Shown here: positions 28,176 to 36,809 of the stretch, piece after piece | Position numbering within the stretch: position 1 is the stretch's first letter | Layout of the letters: every line of letters starts with the position of its first letter | Assembly (NCBI RefSeq): GCF_022921075.1 | Contig: NZ_CP095050.1 | Location: forward strand, 4,216,001-4,280,000 | Direction: 5' to 3' | Length of the DNA: 64,000 bases | Source of the DNA: Hymenobacter sp. 5317J-9 | GTDB taxonomy: Bacteria > Bacteroidota > Bacteroidia > Cytophagales > Hymenobacteraceae | Translations under genes and position numbers: made by a program | The notes under the pieces: model-generated | What the model was told of the DNA's origin: nothing | What the model saw: only the letters and a program-made list of their open reading frames with translations | Databases searched by the model: none

Positions 28176-29345
28176 CTAGCGAAAGGTTAATTTCTTGCGG
28201 ATGAACTCATTGATGGGTTCTTCCATGAATTTGTAGAGCAGAATGGCTACCCCATTGAGTGCCAGAAACTGCCCGATATAAGAGGGCGGCAATACATGCT
28301 CAAGCCACAAACTGATGGCTCCTACGTGAATCAGGTAGAAAACGTAGGAGCTTTTGCCCAACAACTGCATGGGTGCCGATGCCAGCCCACGACGCATGGC
28401 ACCCTGCTCCGTCAGTAGCCCATAAAAGAACAGCAAGATGGCCACTGCCAAGAACACGTTGTTGATTACAACACGAGGAAAGGTTTCCTGAAAAGACACG
28501 AGTAGCGCAACGCCCACAAGAATTAGAATGGCCCCTATGCCAGTAAATACTCCACGTTTGCGGATGGGCAATGGCGCAGCCTTCAGCAGTAGCGCCAGGA
28601 ATATTCCGCCCAGGAATTCGAAGCACCGTCCGAAAAAGGTGTAAGACCACATGAATTTATAAGTACCCATTACCCCCAGCATGGGCCGGTACTCAAAAAC
28701 TTTCACAAACAACAAACCCATAATGGCGAAAACGGGCAGCAATAGCCACAGCCGCTTTTTGTCTACCGCGGCCCACCATAAAATGAAAGGAGCCAAGAAA
28801 TAGAAGGTTTCCTCAACGGTCAGGGACCACCCCTGTGCGACTCCCGAAAACTTAATAACATCGGAGAATCCCCGCAAAAACGTCACGTTGAGCCCCAATA
28901 TCAGCAACGCCTCTTTTGTGCTGGTGAAAGCATTGAAGGGACCGACGTACGGCGAATGGTGGTCGTAGAACCACAGCCCGAACACCAAAACGGTGAGCAG
29001 GAAATACATGGGATAGATACGCGCAAATCGATTACGGAAGTAGGTGAAAAACCACCGACTGCTGAATTCGATGCGGTTGAGGTAACGATAAGCAATGAGA
29101 AAGCCGCTGAGGCAAAAGAACACGGTTACGCCAATGTGCAACTCCCGGCATTTCGCAAAAGCGTAATAACCTAACGTGTTTTTTTCGAGGCTAAAACTGG
29201 TAAACGGATTAAAATGGTGCAGATACACCATATAGGCCGCAATGGCACGTATCCCAGTTAGTGCCGGAAAATAGCCAGCCGACTGGCCCGTGGCCGCAAG
29301 GGACGGCGCCATTTGAACAGAGGATTGAGTAAGAGAATTGGCCAC
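28176..29345 (-). CDS. membrane acyltransferase, acyltransferase-3 family
   Basis: This 389-residue protein has about ten hydrophobic helices. FPALTGIRAIAAYMVYLHH near the N terminus is the family signature with the catalytic His, followed by CLSGFLIAYR and RFARIYPMYF with the conserved Arg. Such proteins (OafA, OatA, WecH types) move acyl groups, often acetyl, onto sugars of surface polysaccharides at the inner membrane. There is no fused SGNH domain. Its GC content is lower than that of flanking blocks. A 133-base gap without features separates it from the GNAT gene upstream. Confidence 0.85.
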   Translation of the reverse strand: MANSLTQSSVQMAPSLAATGQSAGYFPALTGIRAIAAYMVYLHHFNPFTSFSLEKNTLGYYAFAKCRELHIGVTVFFCLSGFLIAYRYLNRIEFSSRWFFTYFRNRFARIYPMYFLLTVLVFGLWFYDHHSPYVGPFNAFTSTKEALLILGLNVTFLRGFSDVIKFSGVAQGWSLTVEETFYFLAPFILWWAAVDKKRLWLLLPVFAIMGLLFVKVFEYRPMLGVMGTYKFMWSYTFFGRCFEFLGGIFLALLLKAAPLPIRKRGVFTGIGAILILVGVALLVSFQETFPRVVINNVFLAVAILLFFYGLLTEQGAMRRGLASAPMQLLGKSSYVFYLIHVGAISLWLEHVLPPSYIGQFLALNGVAILLYKFMEEPINEFIRKKLTFR

Positions 29346-29478
29346 AGAGCCCGATTTATAATTAACTAAGTAAGAGTTTTAAGCAGATATCGTCTCGCTT
29401 TTGGCTAGCATGTAAAAGGACATGTCCAACTACTGACCACCATTTGCAGACGCGCTACATATTTGACCCAATAGTGTC

Positions 29479-30465
29479 TTACGTTCCGTGGCAGGCCAGA
29501 ACGTGGGTGGTGCTGCCCAGCCGAAAGCCTAGTTTCTCACAAGTGCGGAAAACGGCTTTGTTCGTCGCCTGTGTGGTCATCAGCACATACGGGAACCCCA
29601 GCGTGGCAGCACGGCGCACGGTTTCGCTCACCAGCTTTAGGTGCCAGCCTCGGTTGAGCGGCCCCACGGCGGTAAGCAACACCCGTGAGGCGCTACTGCC
29701 CGGCAAATCGGCCGGAGCCGGCGCGTCGCCAATGGCCAGAAAGGAATCGACGAGCAGGCCTGGCTCGTCAGGCACCAGCACCGCATCCGCGTAGGTACCG
29801 GCTACGGCCGCCGCCGCGTACCGGGCCAGAAAGGCATCGGCCCGCGCGTCGCCAAACCACGGGTCGGCGTGAAATCGGTCGTAGGGGTTGCGGGCCGACG
29901 CCGAAATCTGCCCAACAAAATCGGCCTCGTCTGGCCGGGCCAAGCGCACGGGAAATGGCGCCGGCAATGTGGCCTCGGCCACCGGACAGTAAAAATTGAG
30001 CCGGGTCTCTATCAACTGCCAGCCGCCGCTAGTGAGAGCTTGCAATAGGCGCGTGTCTTCGGCAGGCACCACGCTAAAGGCGTAATAAGACCCGCGCTGG
30101 GCTAGCTGGTGGCGAAACGCCTGCGCGGCCTGCGCAAGCCGATGAACAGGCTGCGCGGCATCGAAGAGGCCCGTGGCCAGCCGGTAGGTGGTTGTGCCAA
30201 AGTACTCGCTGTCCCACTCAAGGCGCTGCAGCAGCCACTGACCCATATCATCGGGCATGGCTATTACTTCTTCACCGGGCTGATAACCAAACTTTAAGGC
30301 GTTACCAGTTCCAAAGCGCGCCTGCTGGGCATCAGCTGATAGCTCGCGCATGAAAACATAGGGCGACTGCAGCAAAAGCATATCGGCCCGCGCCGCCACC
30401 CACTCCGGTCGCGTCAGCTCAGGATTTTCCAAGCCAGTTGCTTCTGCCGTTAGCGCCCCTGCCAT
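29479..30465 (-). CDS. GNAT-family sugar acetyltransferase, WecD/FdtC-role candidate
   Basis: The 328-residue protein contains LEWDSEYFGTTTYRLATG near residue 83, like the LxWDxxFFG start of WecD-type nucleotide-sugar N-acetyltransferases, and a C-terminal GNAT part with LLTAVGPLNRGWHLKLVSETV (acetyl-CoA loop region) and TQATNKAVFRTCEKLGF. Its gene follows fdtA- and fdtB-like genes with a 16-bp overlap, so N-acetylation of the 3-amino sugar they make is the likely role. The known FdtC is a hexapeptide enzyme, so this would be a different fold for that step (inference). The first 70 residues are not typical. Confidence 0.68.
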   Translation of the reverse strand: MAGALTAEATGLENPELTRPEWVAARADMLLLQSPYVFMRELSADAQQARFGTGNALKFGYQPGEEVIAMPDDMGQWLLQRLEWDSEYFGTTTYRLATGLFDAAQPVHRLAQAAQAFRHQLAQRGSYYAFSVVPAEDTRLLQALTSGGWQLIETRLNFYCPVAEATLPAPFPVRLARPDEADFVGQISASARNPYDRFHADPWFGDARADAFLARYAAAAVAGTYADAVLVPDEPGLLVDSFLAIGDAPAPADLPGSSASRVLLTAVGPLNRGWHLKLVSETVRRAATLGFPYVLMTTQATNKAVFRTCEKLGFRLGSTTHVLACHGT

Positions 30466-30857
30466 ATTCGCTTGAAGTCGTCGTAGTTGCGAATATAATC
30501 TGCTTCGCTATAGGGTGCGGAAGCGAAAGCCAACTGCACGGCCGAGTGTGAATATTGCATGGTATGCCATGCATTCGGCGGCACATAAAGGCCAACGAAA
30601 GGGTCTTCGAGCCGGAAGGTTTGGATGGTGCCATCGGCCAGTTCCGTTGTGACGATGATGCGGCCGGCTACCGCCACCAGTACCTGCTCGGTGGCGTGGT
30701 GGGCGTGGCGGCCGCGCACGATGCTTTCGGGCGTGTAGTACGTCCAGAAAATGCGGGCTACTTCAAACGGCAGCAGCTTTTGCTGCTCGGTTACGGAGAT
30801 GTAGCCGATTTCGGGCGCACCTAGCTTGGGAAACTCTATGAGATGGGGAACCGACAT
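30450..30857 (-). CDS. fdtA: sugar 3,4-ketoisomerase, FdtA/QdtA family cupin
   Basis: The 135-residue WxcM-like cupin contains RGRHAHHATEQVLVAVAGRI, with the His residues of the active site, and GLYVPPNAWHTMQYS. Enzymes of this family isomerise dTDP-4-keto-6-deoxyglucose to the 3-keto sugar in Fuc3NAc (FdtA) or Qui3NAc (QdtA) synthesis; which stereoisomer is made cannot be told by eye. It lies between the aminotransferase and GNAT genes, matching the known pathway order. The dTDP-glucose synthase and dehydratase (rmlA, rmlB) are not in the window. Confidence 0.82.
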   Translation of the reverse strand: MSVPHLIEFPKLGAPEIGYISVTEQQKLLPFEVARIFWTYYTPESIVRGRHAHHATEQVLVAVAGRIIVTTELADGTIQTFRLEDPFVGLYVPPNAWHTMQYSHSAVQLAFASAPYSEADYIRNYDDFKRIWQGR

Positions 30858-30890
30858 GGGAAGAATCTGACGTGAGGAGAGCAGCCCGCG

Positions 30891-31997
30891 CTAGCGGCCG
30901 AAGAAGCCGCGCACGGCGGCAGCCACGGCAAGCACGTGCTCTTCCGTCATGCCGGGCCACATGGGCAGGCTCAGGCTGGTAGCAGCCAGCTCTTCGGCCA
31001 CCGGGTAGGTGCCGGCCGGGATGTTGAGGTGGGCATACGCCTGCTGCCGGTGCGGCGGCACGGGGTAATGAATGAGCGTGCCAATGCCGGCCGCCGTGAG
31101 GTGCGCCTGCAGGGCGTCGCGCTGGCCGGTGCGCACCACGTAGAGGTGGTACACGTGGGTGGCTCCCTCGGCCACCGTGGGAAGAAGCAGCCCTTCGATG
31201 CCAGCAAGATGCTGATTGTAGAGCGTCGCTACAGCCTGGCGCTGGGCCGTCCACTCAGCTAGGTGCGGCAGCTTCACGCGCAACACGGCCGCTTGCAGTT
31301 CATCGAGGCGGGAATTGTGGCCCACTACTTCGTTGTAGTATTTCTGCTGCGAGCCATAGTTGCGCAACGTGCGGATTTTGGTGGCCAGGGTGTCGTCATT
31401 CGTCGTCACGCCACCGGCGTCGCCAAGGGCGCCCAGGTTTTTGCCGGGGTAAAAACTGGTGCCGTTCACCTGCCCAAAGCTGCCCGTGACGCCGCCTTGC
31501 CACGTGGCGCCCTGCGATTGGGCATTGTCTTCGACCACCCACAGGCCATGGCGCTGGGCCACGTCCATGATGGGCCCCATCTCACAGGCCTGGCCGTAGA
31601 GGTGCACCGGCATAATGCCTTTGGTGCGTGGGGTAATAGCAGCCTCCAGGCGGGCGGGGTCGAGGTTGTACGTGTACGGGTTGGGCTCGACCGGAACAGG
31701 GACGCCGCCAACGAAGGAAATGGCCAGCCAAGTAGCGATATACGTGTTGCTAGGCACGATTACTTCATCGCCCGGCTGCACCCCCAGCGCCTCCAGGGCC
31801 AGATGAAGCGCGTCGAGGCCATTGGCCACGCCTACGGTGTGCGCCACACGATTGAAAGCGCTGTATTCTGATTCAAACGCTTTTACCTGCTCACCCAGCA
31901 CGTACCACTGCTTATCATAAACGTCAGCAATGGCAGCCAGCATGGCTGGACGGATGGGGTCATGCTGCGGGGCAAAGGAGAGGAAGGGGACGTTCAT
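30891..31997 (-). CDS. fdtB: DegT-family 3-keto sugar aminotransferase, FdtB/QdtB-like
   Basis: The protein of 368 residues starts MNVPFLSFAPQHDPIR and has VANGLDALHLAL (PLP phosphate site), VVEDNAQSQGA (Asp to the PLP ring) and GTSFYPGKNLGALGDAG with the PLP-binding Lys, all in line with FdtB/QdtB. The frame is open to 32099, but those 34 residues are not protein-like; the ATG at 31997 is chosen. It would aminate the 3-keto sugar made by the adjacent ketoisomerase. It is first in a three-gene operon (with 30450 and 29479) read from a divergent promoter region. Confidence 0.85.
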   Translation of the reverse strand: MNVPFLSFAPQHDPIRPAMLAAIADVYDKQWYVLGEQVKAFESEYSAFNRVAHTVGVANGLDALHLALEALGVQPGDEVIVPSNTYIATWLAISFVGGVPVPVEPNPYTYNLDPARLEAAITPRTKGIMPVHLYGQACEMGPIMDVAQRHGLWVVEDNAQSQGATWQGGVTGSFGQVNGTSFYPGKNLGALGDAGGVTTNDDTLATKIRTLRNYGSQQKYYNEVVGHNSRLDELQAAVLRVKLPHLAEWTAQRQAVATLYNQHLAGIEGLLLPTVAEGATHVYHLYVVRTGQRDALQAHLTAAGIGTLIHYPVPPHRQQAYAHLNIPAGTYPVAEELAATSLSLPMWPGMTEEHVLAVAAAVRGFFGR

Positions 31998-32029
31998 GAA
32001 TAAAACGGGGATAGCAGATACAAGTGCCG

Positions 32030-32037
32030 CAAAGATA
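32030..32037 (-). promoter_or_regulatory. -7 promoter element of the amino-sugar operon
   Basis: The reverse strand reads TATCTTTG, an exact TAnnTTTG, 32 bases before the ATG at 31997. No TTG is visible at the usual distance upstream. Confidence 0.4.
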
Positions 32038-32149
32038 ACAGGGCCGTACCGGCCCTTGGCATTTGCGCCGACAGCACCGCACAGTGCTTCTCTGTCCAAA
32101 GCGTGCTCACCCTTCTCATACCCCTTTATCGGATTGACATTCCCGGGCT

Positions 32150-32157
32150 TACTTTTG
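32150..32157 (+). promoter_or_regulatory. -7 promoter element of the acyltransferase at 32197
   Basis: TACTTTTG matches TAnnTTTG 39 bases before the ATG. A TTG at 32134-32136 is only 13 bases upstream, shorter than usual, so only the -7 box is called. With 32030-32037 it makes this a divergent promoter region. Confidence 0.42.
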
Positions 32158-32196
32158 TGGTTCTTTATTAAGCAGCAGCTATTCTAAAGCCGTCTT

Positions 32197-33495
32197 ATGC
32201 ATCCACCCCATACTGCACCTGCGCCGGCTTCCGAGGTGCAACCAGCTGTTTTGAAACCCACCAAAACATTCGACTTTAAGCTGGAGGGGTTGCGTGGGCT
32301 GGCGGCGCTTACGGTGGTTCTGGGCCACACCGTTGTCATCAGACAAACGCTCGACCCGCATTACCAGCCTAGCGGCGTTTTCGCTTTCCAGGCCCCGGGG
32401 CACTTGAGCGTCCTTATTTTCTTCATTCTATCGGGCTACGTCATCGGCCTCACCAACCAGCGCCCACTGCAAAACGCTACCATTGGCCCGTACCTGAAAA
32501 AGCGACTGGTTCGCATATACCCCATCTACTTGGTGAGCATGCTGCTGGCACTGGCCATCAGCCGGGCGGTACCAGCGTCCGTAGCTGCGGCTAATCTCAC
32601 GTTTACTCAAGTGCTACTGGCACCCGTGCTTTCGGCCAATGCGCCCAGTTGGTCGTTGCACTACGAAATTCTATTTTACCTGCTGTTCATTCCGGTTTCC
32701 TACTTCCGAATTCCGCCTTTACTGGTTTGCGTTGGCAGCTTTCTGGCCGGGCTCGCCGTGCTGCTGTTCGTGGCTTGGCCTGGGGCGCCGCTGCTCACTT
32801 CCTATTTGTTTGGGTTCAGCTTCTGGTCGCTGGGCCTGGTGCTGGTACACGTTTCGCGGCACGGCGCGGCGCACTACACTAGCACGCAACTACTCAGTGC
32901 TTTCCTCCTATTTTTCAGTCTGGAAGAAACGAATCAATTGCAAACTGTTTACCTGAAAGTAACCCAGGCATTACCCGGCTTCCGCTGGACTTTTTCGGAA
33001 ACTGTGCCCTGGGTAGAACGCGCTATTGCATTGGTTGACTTTTCGTATGTGCCTTACTGCGTGCTCGTGTTGCTGATTTTTACGAACAGGGCCTTTCCGT
33101 ATCAAAAATGGCTCACGTATTTGCTGTACTTATTGCCCGCTTACACGCTTGTTTACTTGTATCATAACCGTGCCGAGGCAATGCAATTGCAACATTACCT
33201 CATCCCGGTATGCGCGTATTTGCTCAGTCTAGTATTACTGGCACTTAGTCATTTTGCTACTTTAGATGGTCCGGCAGACTGGCTGCTTGCGCAAACTATT
33301 AAGCTCGGGGCTATATCATATGGCTTGTACATTATTCACTACCCAATTCTGCAAATTTTTGGTTTAGTCGAGTCCTTCTCTGGCCACTGGTATACTTTCC
33401 TGGTGCGCTTCGTGGCATTTCTTGGATTAAGCATGGGTGCTGCGTGGCTATTGGAAAAGAAGTTTCAGCCATGGGCTAAACAATTTTTCTCGTAG
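32197..33495 (+). CDS. membrane acyltransferase, acyltransferase-3 family
   Basis: A 432-residue protein with about ten to twelve helices. After a 28-residue Pro/Ala-rich N terminus comes KLEGLRGLAALTVVLGHT with the family's catalytic His, FFILSGYVIGLT, and KRLVRIYPIYLVS with the conserved Arg. It would O-acylate a sugar of the surface polysaccharide or its lipid-linked precursor. A second, more divergent member follows 68 bases downstream on the same strand. Codon use is visibly less GC-rich than in the flanking genes. Confidence 0.85.
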   Translation: MHPPHTAPAPASEVQPAVLKPTKTFDFKLEGLRGLAALTVVLGHTVVIRQTLDPHYQPSGVFAFQAPGHLSVLIFFILSGYVIGLTNQRPLQNATIGPYLKKRLVRIYPIYLVSMLLALAISRAVPASVAAANLTFTQVLLAPVLSANAPSWSLHYEILFYLLFIPVSYFRIPPLLVCVGSFLAGLAVLLFVAWPGAPLLTSYLFGFSFWSLGLVLVHVSRHGAAHYTSTQLLSAFLLFFSLEETNQLQTVYLKVTQALPGFRWTFSETVPWVERAIALVDFSYVPYCVLVLLIFTNRAFPYQKWLTYLLYLLPAYTLVYLYHNRAEAMQLQHYLIPVCAYLLSLVLLALSHFATLDGPADWLLAQTIKLGAISYGLYIIHYPILQIFGLVESFSGHWYTFLVRFVAFLGLSMGAAWLLEKKFQPWAKQFFS

Positions 33496-33563
33496 CCAAG
33501 GGCAACACAACGGCCTTTATCCTTTGTAATTTTTTTCTACCATTAAGACGAGAGTGTAAAGCC

Positions 33564-34658
33564 ATGAAAGAACTCAACGGCTTAACAGGACTGCGTTTTT
33601 TAGCGGCTCTGTACGTTTTTCTGTTTCACATTCATCTGGCAATGCCTATGAAGTTTCTGCCGGCTCCCGTATGGACGCTTATTGGGCTAGGGGCACTGGG
33701 CGTGAATTTGTTTTTTGTGTTGTCGGGCTTCATTCTCACATACGCTCATTTGAAGGATTACCCTGCAGCCGAAATGCCCACGGCTGACTACTACAAATCC
33801 TTCATGCTGAAGCGTGTGGCGCGCATTTATCCGGCTTACATCATCGGCCTGCTTATCTATTGGGTGGTTAATAGCTACGTAGAACCCCGCCAGCCCACCT
33901 GGCCTGTTGTGGCACTCGACAGCACCATGTTACAATCCTATTTTCCTGCCTTGTCCATGCAATGGTTCGGGAAAAGTGGTTGGTCGGTATCAACAGAATT
34001 CTTTTTCTATTTACTCTTCCCCTTCCTGCTGCCGCTGCTACTCCGCATTCGCACCAAGTGCGCACTGATGGCGTGGCTGGTCGCTACTGTACTGGTTGGC
34101 AGTATTCCGGGGCTCTACACTGCCTTGCAGCCGCATGTGCTTTTAGCAGAAACTGTTTATTCTTTTGCTCCCAGCCGCCTGCCCGAGTTTGTTAGTGGCA
34201 TTTTATTAGGTCTGCTGATTTTGCGCCACGGCTTCCGTGTGCCTGAGTGGGTGCCAATTGTCATGACGGCTGTTTCGGCTCTTTATTTGGCGAAATGGGG
34301 TTCGGCCTTAAAAGGCTATACCGCCCACAATATTGTCGCCATTCCTACTGTCATCGCATTAATTACGGTGGTTGTTCGGGCCGAAAGCACGCACTTTTTT
34401 AGTTGGCTCGGTTCGGGTTTCATGCAATATCTTGGCCGTATTAGCTATAGCTTCTACATCATGCAGCTACCTGTAAGGGCAGTGCAGTTGGGCCTACTTA
34501 ACCGTGGCATCATAAAAATCACAGATTATTATGTCATTGCTCCCTTGTTTCTGCTCAATGTAGTACTCGCCATTGCGATGTATGAGGTAGTAGAGAAGCC
34601 TGCTCACCGCTACCTGTTGAAACGTTATTACAGGCCTGTGCCCGCGCTGGCTTTGTAG
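33564..34658 (+). CDS. membrane acyltransferase, acyltransferase-3 family
   Basis: The 364-residue protein starts MKELNGLTGLRFLAALYVFLFHIHLA, carrying the family signature and His, followed by NLFFVLSGFILTYAH and KRVARIYPAYII. About ten helices follow, ending in ALYEVVEKPAHR-like sequence (EVVEKPAHRYLL). Acyl donor and acceptor are unknown. It is probably co-transcribed with the gene at 32197 and ends just before a perfect 20-bp hairpin. Base composition is lower in GC than in most of the window. Confidence 0.85.
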   Translation: MKELNGLTGLRFLAALYVFLFHIHLAMPMKFLPAPVWTLIGLGALGVNLFFVLSGFILTYAHLKDYPAAEMPTADYYKSFMLKRVARIYPAYIIGLLIYWVVNSYVEPRQPTWPVVALDSTMLQSYFPALSMQWFGKSGWSVSTEFFFYLLFPFLLPLLLRIRTKCALMAWLVATVLVGSIPGLYTALQPHVLLAETVYSFAPSRLPEFVSGILLGLLILRHGFRVPEWVPIVMTAVSALYLAKWGSALKGYTAHNIVAIPTVIALITVVVRAESTHFFSWLGSGFMQYLGRISYSFYIMQLPVRAVQLGLLNRGIIKITDYYVIAPLFLLNVVLAIAMYEVVEKPAHRYLLKRYYRPVPALAL

Positions 34659-34691
34659 TAAAATGCCACTGGCATGCACTATTCTGAAGTT

Positions 34692-34738
34692 CACATGAAA
34701 AGCCCTGGCAGTATCTCGCTGCCAGGGCTTTTCATGTG
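34692..34738. terminator. perfect 20-bp hairpin between convergent genes, bidirectional terminator
   Basis: Arms at 34692-34711 and 34719-34738 are perfect reverse complements with a 7-base loop. An AAAA/TTTT stretch is inside the arms, not after them, so termination efficiency is uncertain. It lies between the acyltransferase stop (34658) and the convergent membrane protein stop (34821). Confidence 0.7.
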
Positions 34739-34820
34739 TAGCGCGAAAGTGGAAATACGACAACGCGCATTCCCATTCTAATTGATTTAGCCCGGTGAAT
34801 ACTGCTAATGCTGCAATCCG

Positions 34821-36803
34821 TTACTCTCCTTTTTCAATCGTGCTTTCTTGCCCAAGAAAAACAGACGATTTTAGGACGTATAGTGACTCGCCAGAAAGCG
34901 CATCGTGGTAGCTAGCTCGCACCAGCGCGCGCAACGACGCAGGCAACATAGCTTTGCGCGAAGTGCAAATAAACGCCAACCGTGCACGGCGTACCAGCGC
35001 GATGGGCAAGTTAGTGGCAGGAATAGGGTGGCCGGCTAAATGCTGTAATTGCGCAAGGTGGTAGATAGTTGTATTTCGCTGGGCCTGCGCTGCTTCCGTT
35101 GCCGCCCTCGCAAAACGAGAGTCGGTGGCAAGGCTATCGGGAACCAGAGCCGACAGCGACAACAGCAAATAGTCGTTTTTGAAATTGGAGACGTAGGTGC
35201 CCGCGGTATAGGAATCGGCCCACAGCATGTAAGGGTTTTCATAGTCGGCATCAGCCAATAGGTAACCGCCCCGATTTGGAAGCTTCTGGAGCACTGGCCC
35301 CACTTGGTGAAGGAACTGACTGGAGAAGCGGCCGTTGCCGGTAGTATCGGTGCGGGTATTCACCAAAGCCAGCGCGGCTATTCCCGCCAGAGCCAGCAAG
35401 GGGCGCACCACGAGGGAGCCTTGCACGCCACGCCCAACTCCTACCGCTATGACAGCCGCCGAAAGCGGCAGAATGGGATTGGAAAAAAATTGAAATGCAT
35501 CAAGAAAATGGTGGCCAATGGCGCGCATTATGGCGGCCCCCAGCACGGTAGCTGCGGCCCACACTATCAGGGGCAAGTCGGCAAGCAAGGTCGCTCGCGT
35601 GACTTTGCGCCACCCCAGTCCCGCTACCAACACCGCATAGCCAAAGTAGTAGAGACCGTAGATAAGCAGGGCGCCAACGGCAATGTTGAACACCAGCCGT
35701 GCTTCGCCAATAGGAGGAATAATGGTGGCCAGCGCCTCCTTCTGCCCCGGGCCCGGCAACTGGACGGTGGATGAGCTAACCAGATAAAAAACTCCCAGAT
35801 AAATTCCTACCCCTGCCGTGGGCGCTACCATGGATAAAGCATCGACTATGGAGGCTTTGCGGACTGCCCACAAATAAGCAGCCAATGCCGCCACACCAAT
35901 GCCAATGGCAGGGGCCGTAGATATAAAAGCCAGCGGCACGGCTGCTAAGGCCAACCCCGCAGCCCGGTACCGCCGCCGCAACAACAGCAATACCGCCAGA
36001 ATTTCGAACAAGTAAATAGACCCCAACTTGGGATGCAGCACAAGCGGTAAATGCGCTACTAGCGAGCCGTCGGCAATGACCTTGTACTGCAACAGGTAAG
36101 GCCAGCAAGTACCCGTCACCGTGAGTGTGGCAAGGCCAAGTACCACGGCCCAGCCAGGCCGCAGTCCACAGTGCGTGTAAATGGCAGCAAATCCCACACC
36201 GCACGTCGTAAGCATTACCGTGGCCACGCTCACAAAATACACCCATACAGAGAGCAGGCCCGTGAGGCGCACGGTCAGCGCGTTGAGCCAAATGCCGAAG
36301 TAGTGGTAAGGCTGTGCCGTCTGAAACTGCGGGTAAAGCATTTCCAACGAATTGGTTTCGATGCCCAGGTGGTTGAGTGGCAGCGTAAGGCGGCTGTAGT
36401 ACACGTAGTCCTGAAAGGGAGTTTGCAAAAACGGCGAGCCCGGCTCGTACACCAGCAAAAACTGGCCGGCAAATACTACCCCGGCCATGGCCAGCACCCA
36501 GGCCAGCTGGCGCCCGGTGCTAAATGCGGGGCCGGGTGCGGTGCCCCCCGGTGCACGCAGGGCGCAGAGCATCCCCAGCACCAGCAGCAACACTGGCAGC
36601 AGGGTCGTGGCGCCCCGCGTCTGCCAGATGGCATAGGAAGCCGTGAGCAACACTGCTCCGCTGAGCAGCCGCAGAAAGCAGTTCCAGAAAAACTCTTCGG
36701 CGACGGGCCGCAGCCAGCGCAGCAACCCCGAACCCGCGCCGTAGCACAGGCACAGGCTTGCCAACGCCACCACGAGCAGTTGCAGGCCTAGTTTCATAGC
36801 CAC
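34821..36803 (-). CDS. large polytopic membrane protein, possible GT-C glycosyltransferase
   Basis: A 660-residue protein with about twelve or more helices over residues 1-480 and a soluble C-terminal part of about 170 residues. After the third or fourth helix a loop reads TPFQDYVYYSRLTLPLNHLG and later QPYHYFGIWLNAL, a layout seen in GT-C-like membrane enzymes. I do not recognise the family. It follows a GtrB-like transferase by 6 bases, which suggests that it uses the lipid-linked sugar made by that enzyme. MKLG at 36797 is an alternative start. It might instead be a polymerase. Confidence 0.5.
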   Translation of the reverse strand: MAMKLGLQLLVVALASLCLCYGAGSGLLRWLRPVAEEFFWNCFLRLLSGAVLLTASYAIWQTRGATTLLPVLLLVLGMLCALRAPGGTAPGPAFSTGRQLAWVLAMAGVVFAGQFLLVYEPGSPFLQTPFQDYVYYSRLTLPLNHLGIETNSLEMLYPQFQTAQPYHYFGIWLNALTVRLTGLLSVWVYFVSVATVMLTTCGVGFAAIYTHCGLRPGWAVVLGLATLTVTGTCWPYLLQYKVIADGSLVAHLPLVLHPKLGSIYLFEILAVLLLLRRRYRAAGLALAAVPLAFISTAPAIGIGVAALAAYLWAVRKASIVDALSMVAPTAGVGIYLGVFYLVSSSTVQLPGPGQKEALATIIPPIGEARLVFNIAVGALLIYGLYYFGYAVLVAGLGWRKVTRATLLADLPLIVWAAATVLGAAIMRAIGHHFLDAFQFFSNPILPLSAAVIAVGVGRGVQGSLVVRPLLALAGIAALALVNTRTDTTGNGRFSSQFLHQVGPVLQKLPNRGGYLLADADYENPYMLWADSYTAGTYVSNFKNDYLLLSLSALVPDSLATDSRFARAATEAAQAQRNTTIYHLAQLQHLAGHPIPATNLPIALVRRARLAFICTSRKAMLPASLRALVRASYHDALSGESLYVLKSSVFLGQESTIEKGE

Positions 36804-36809
36804 TGTGCG

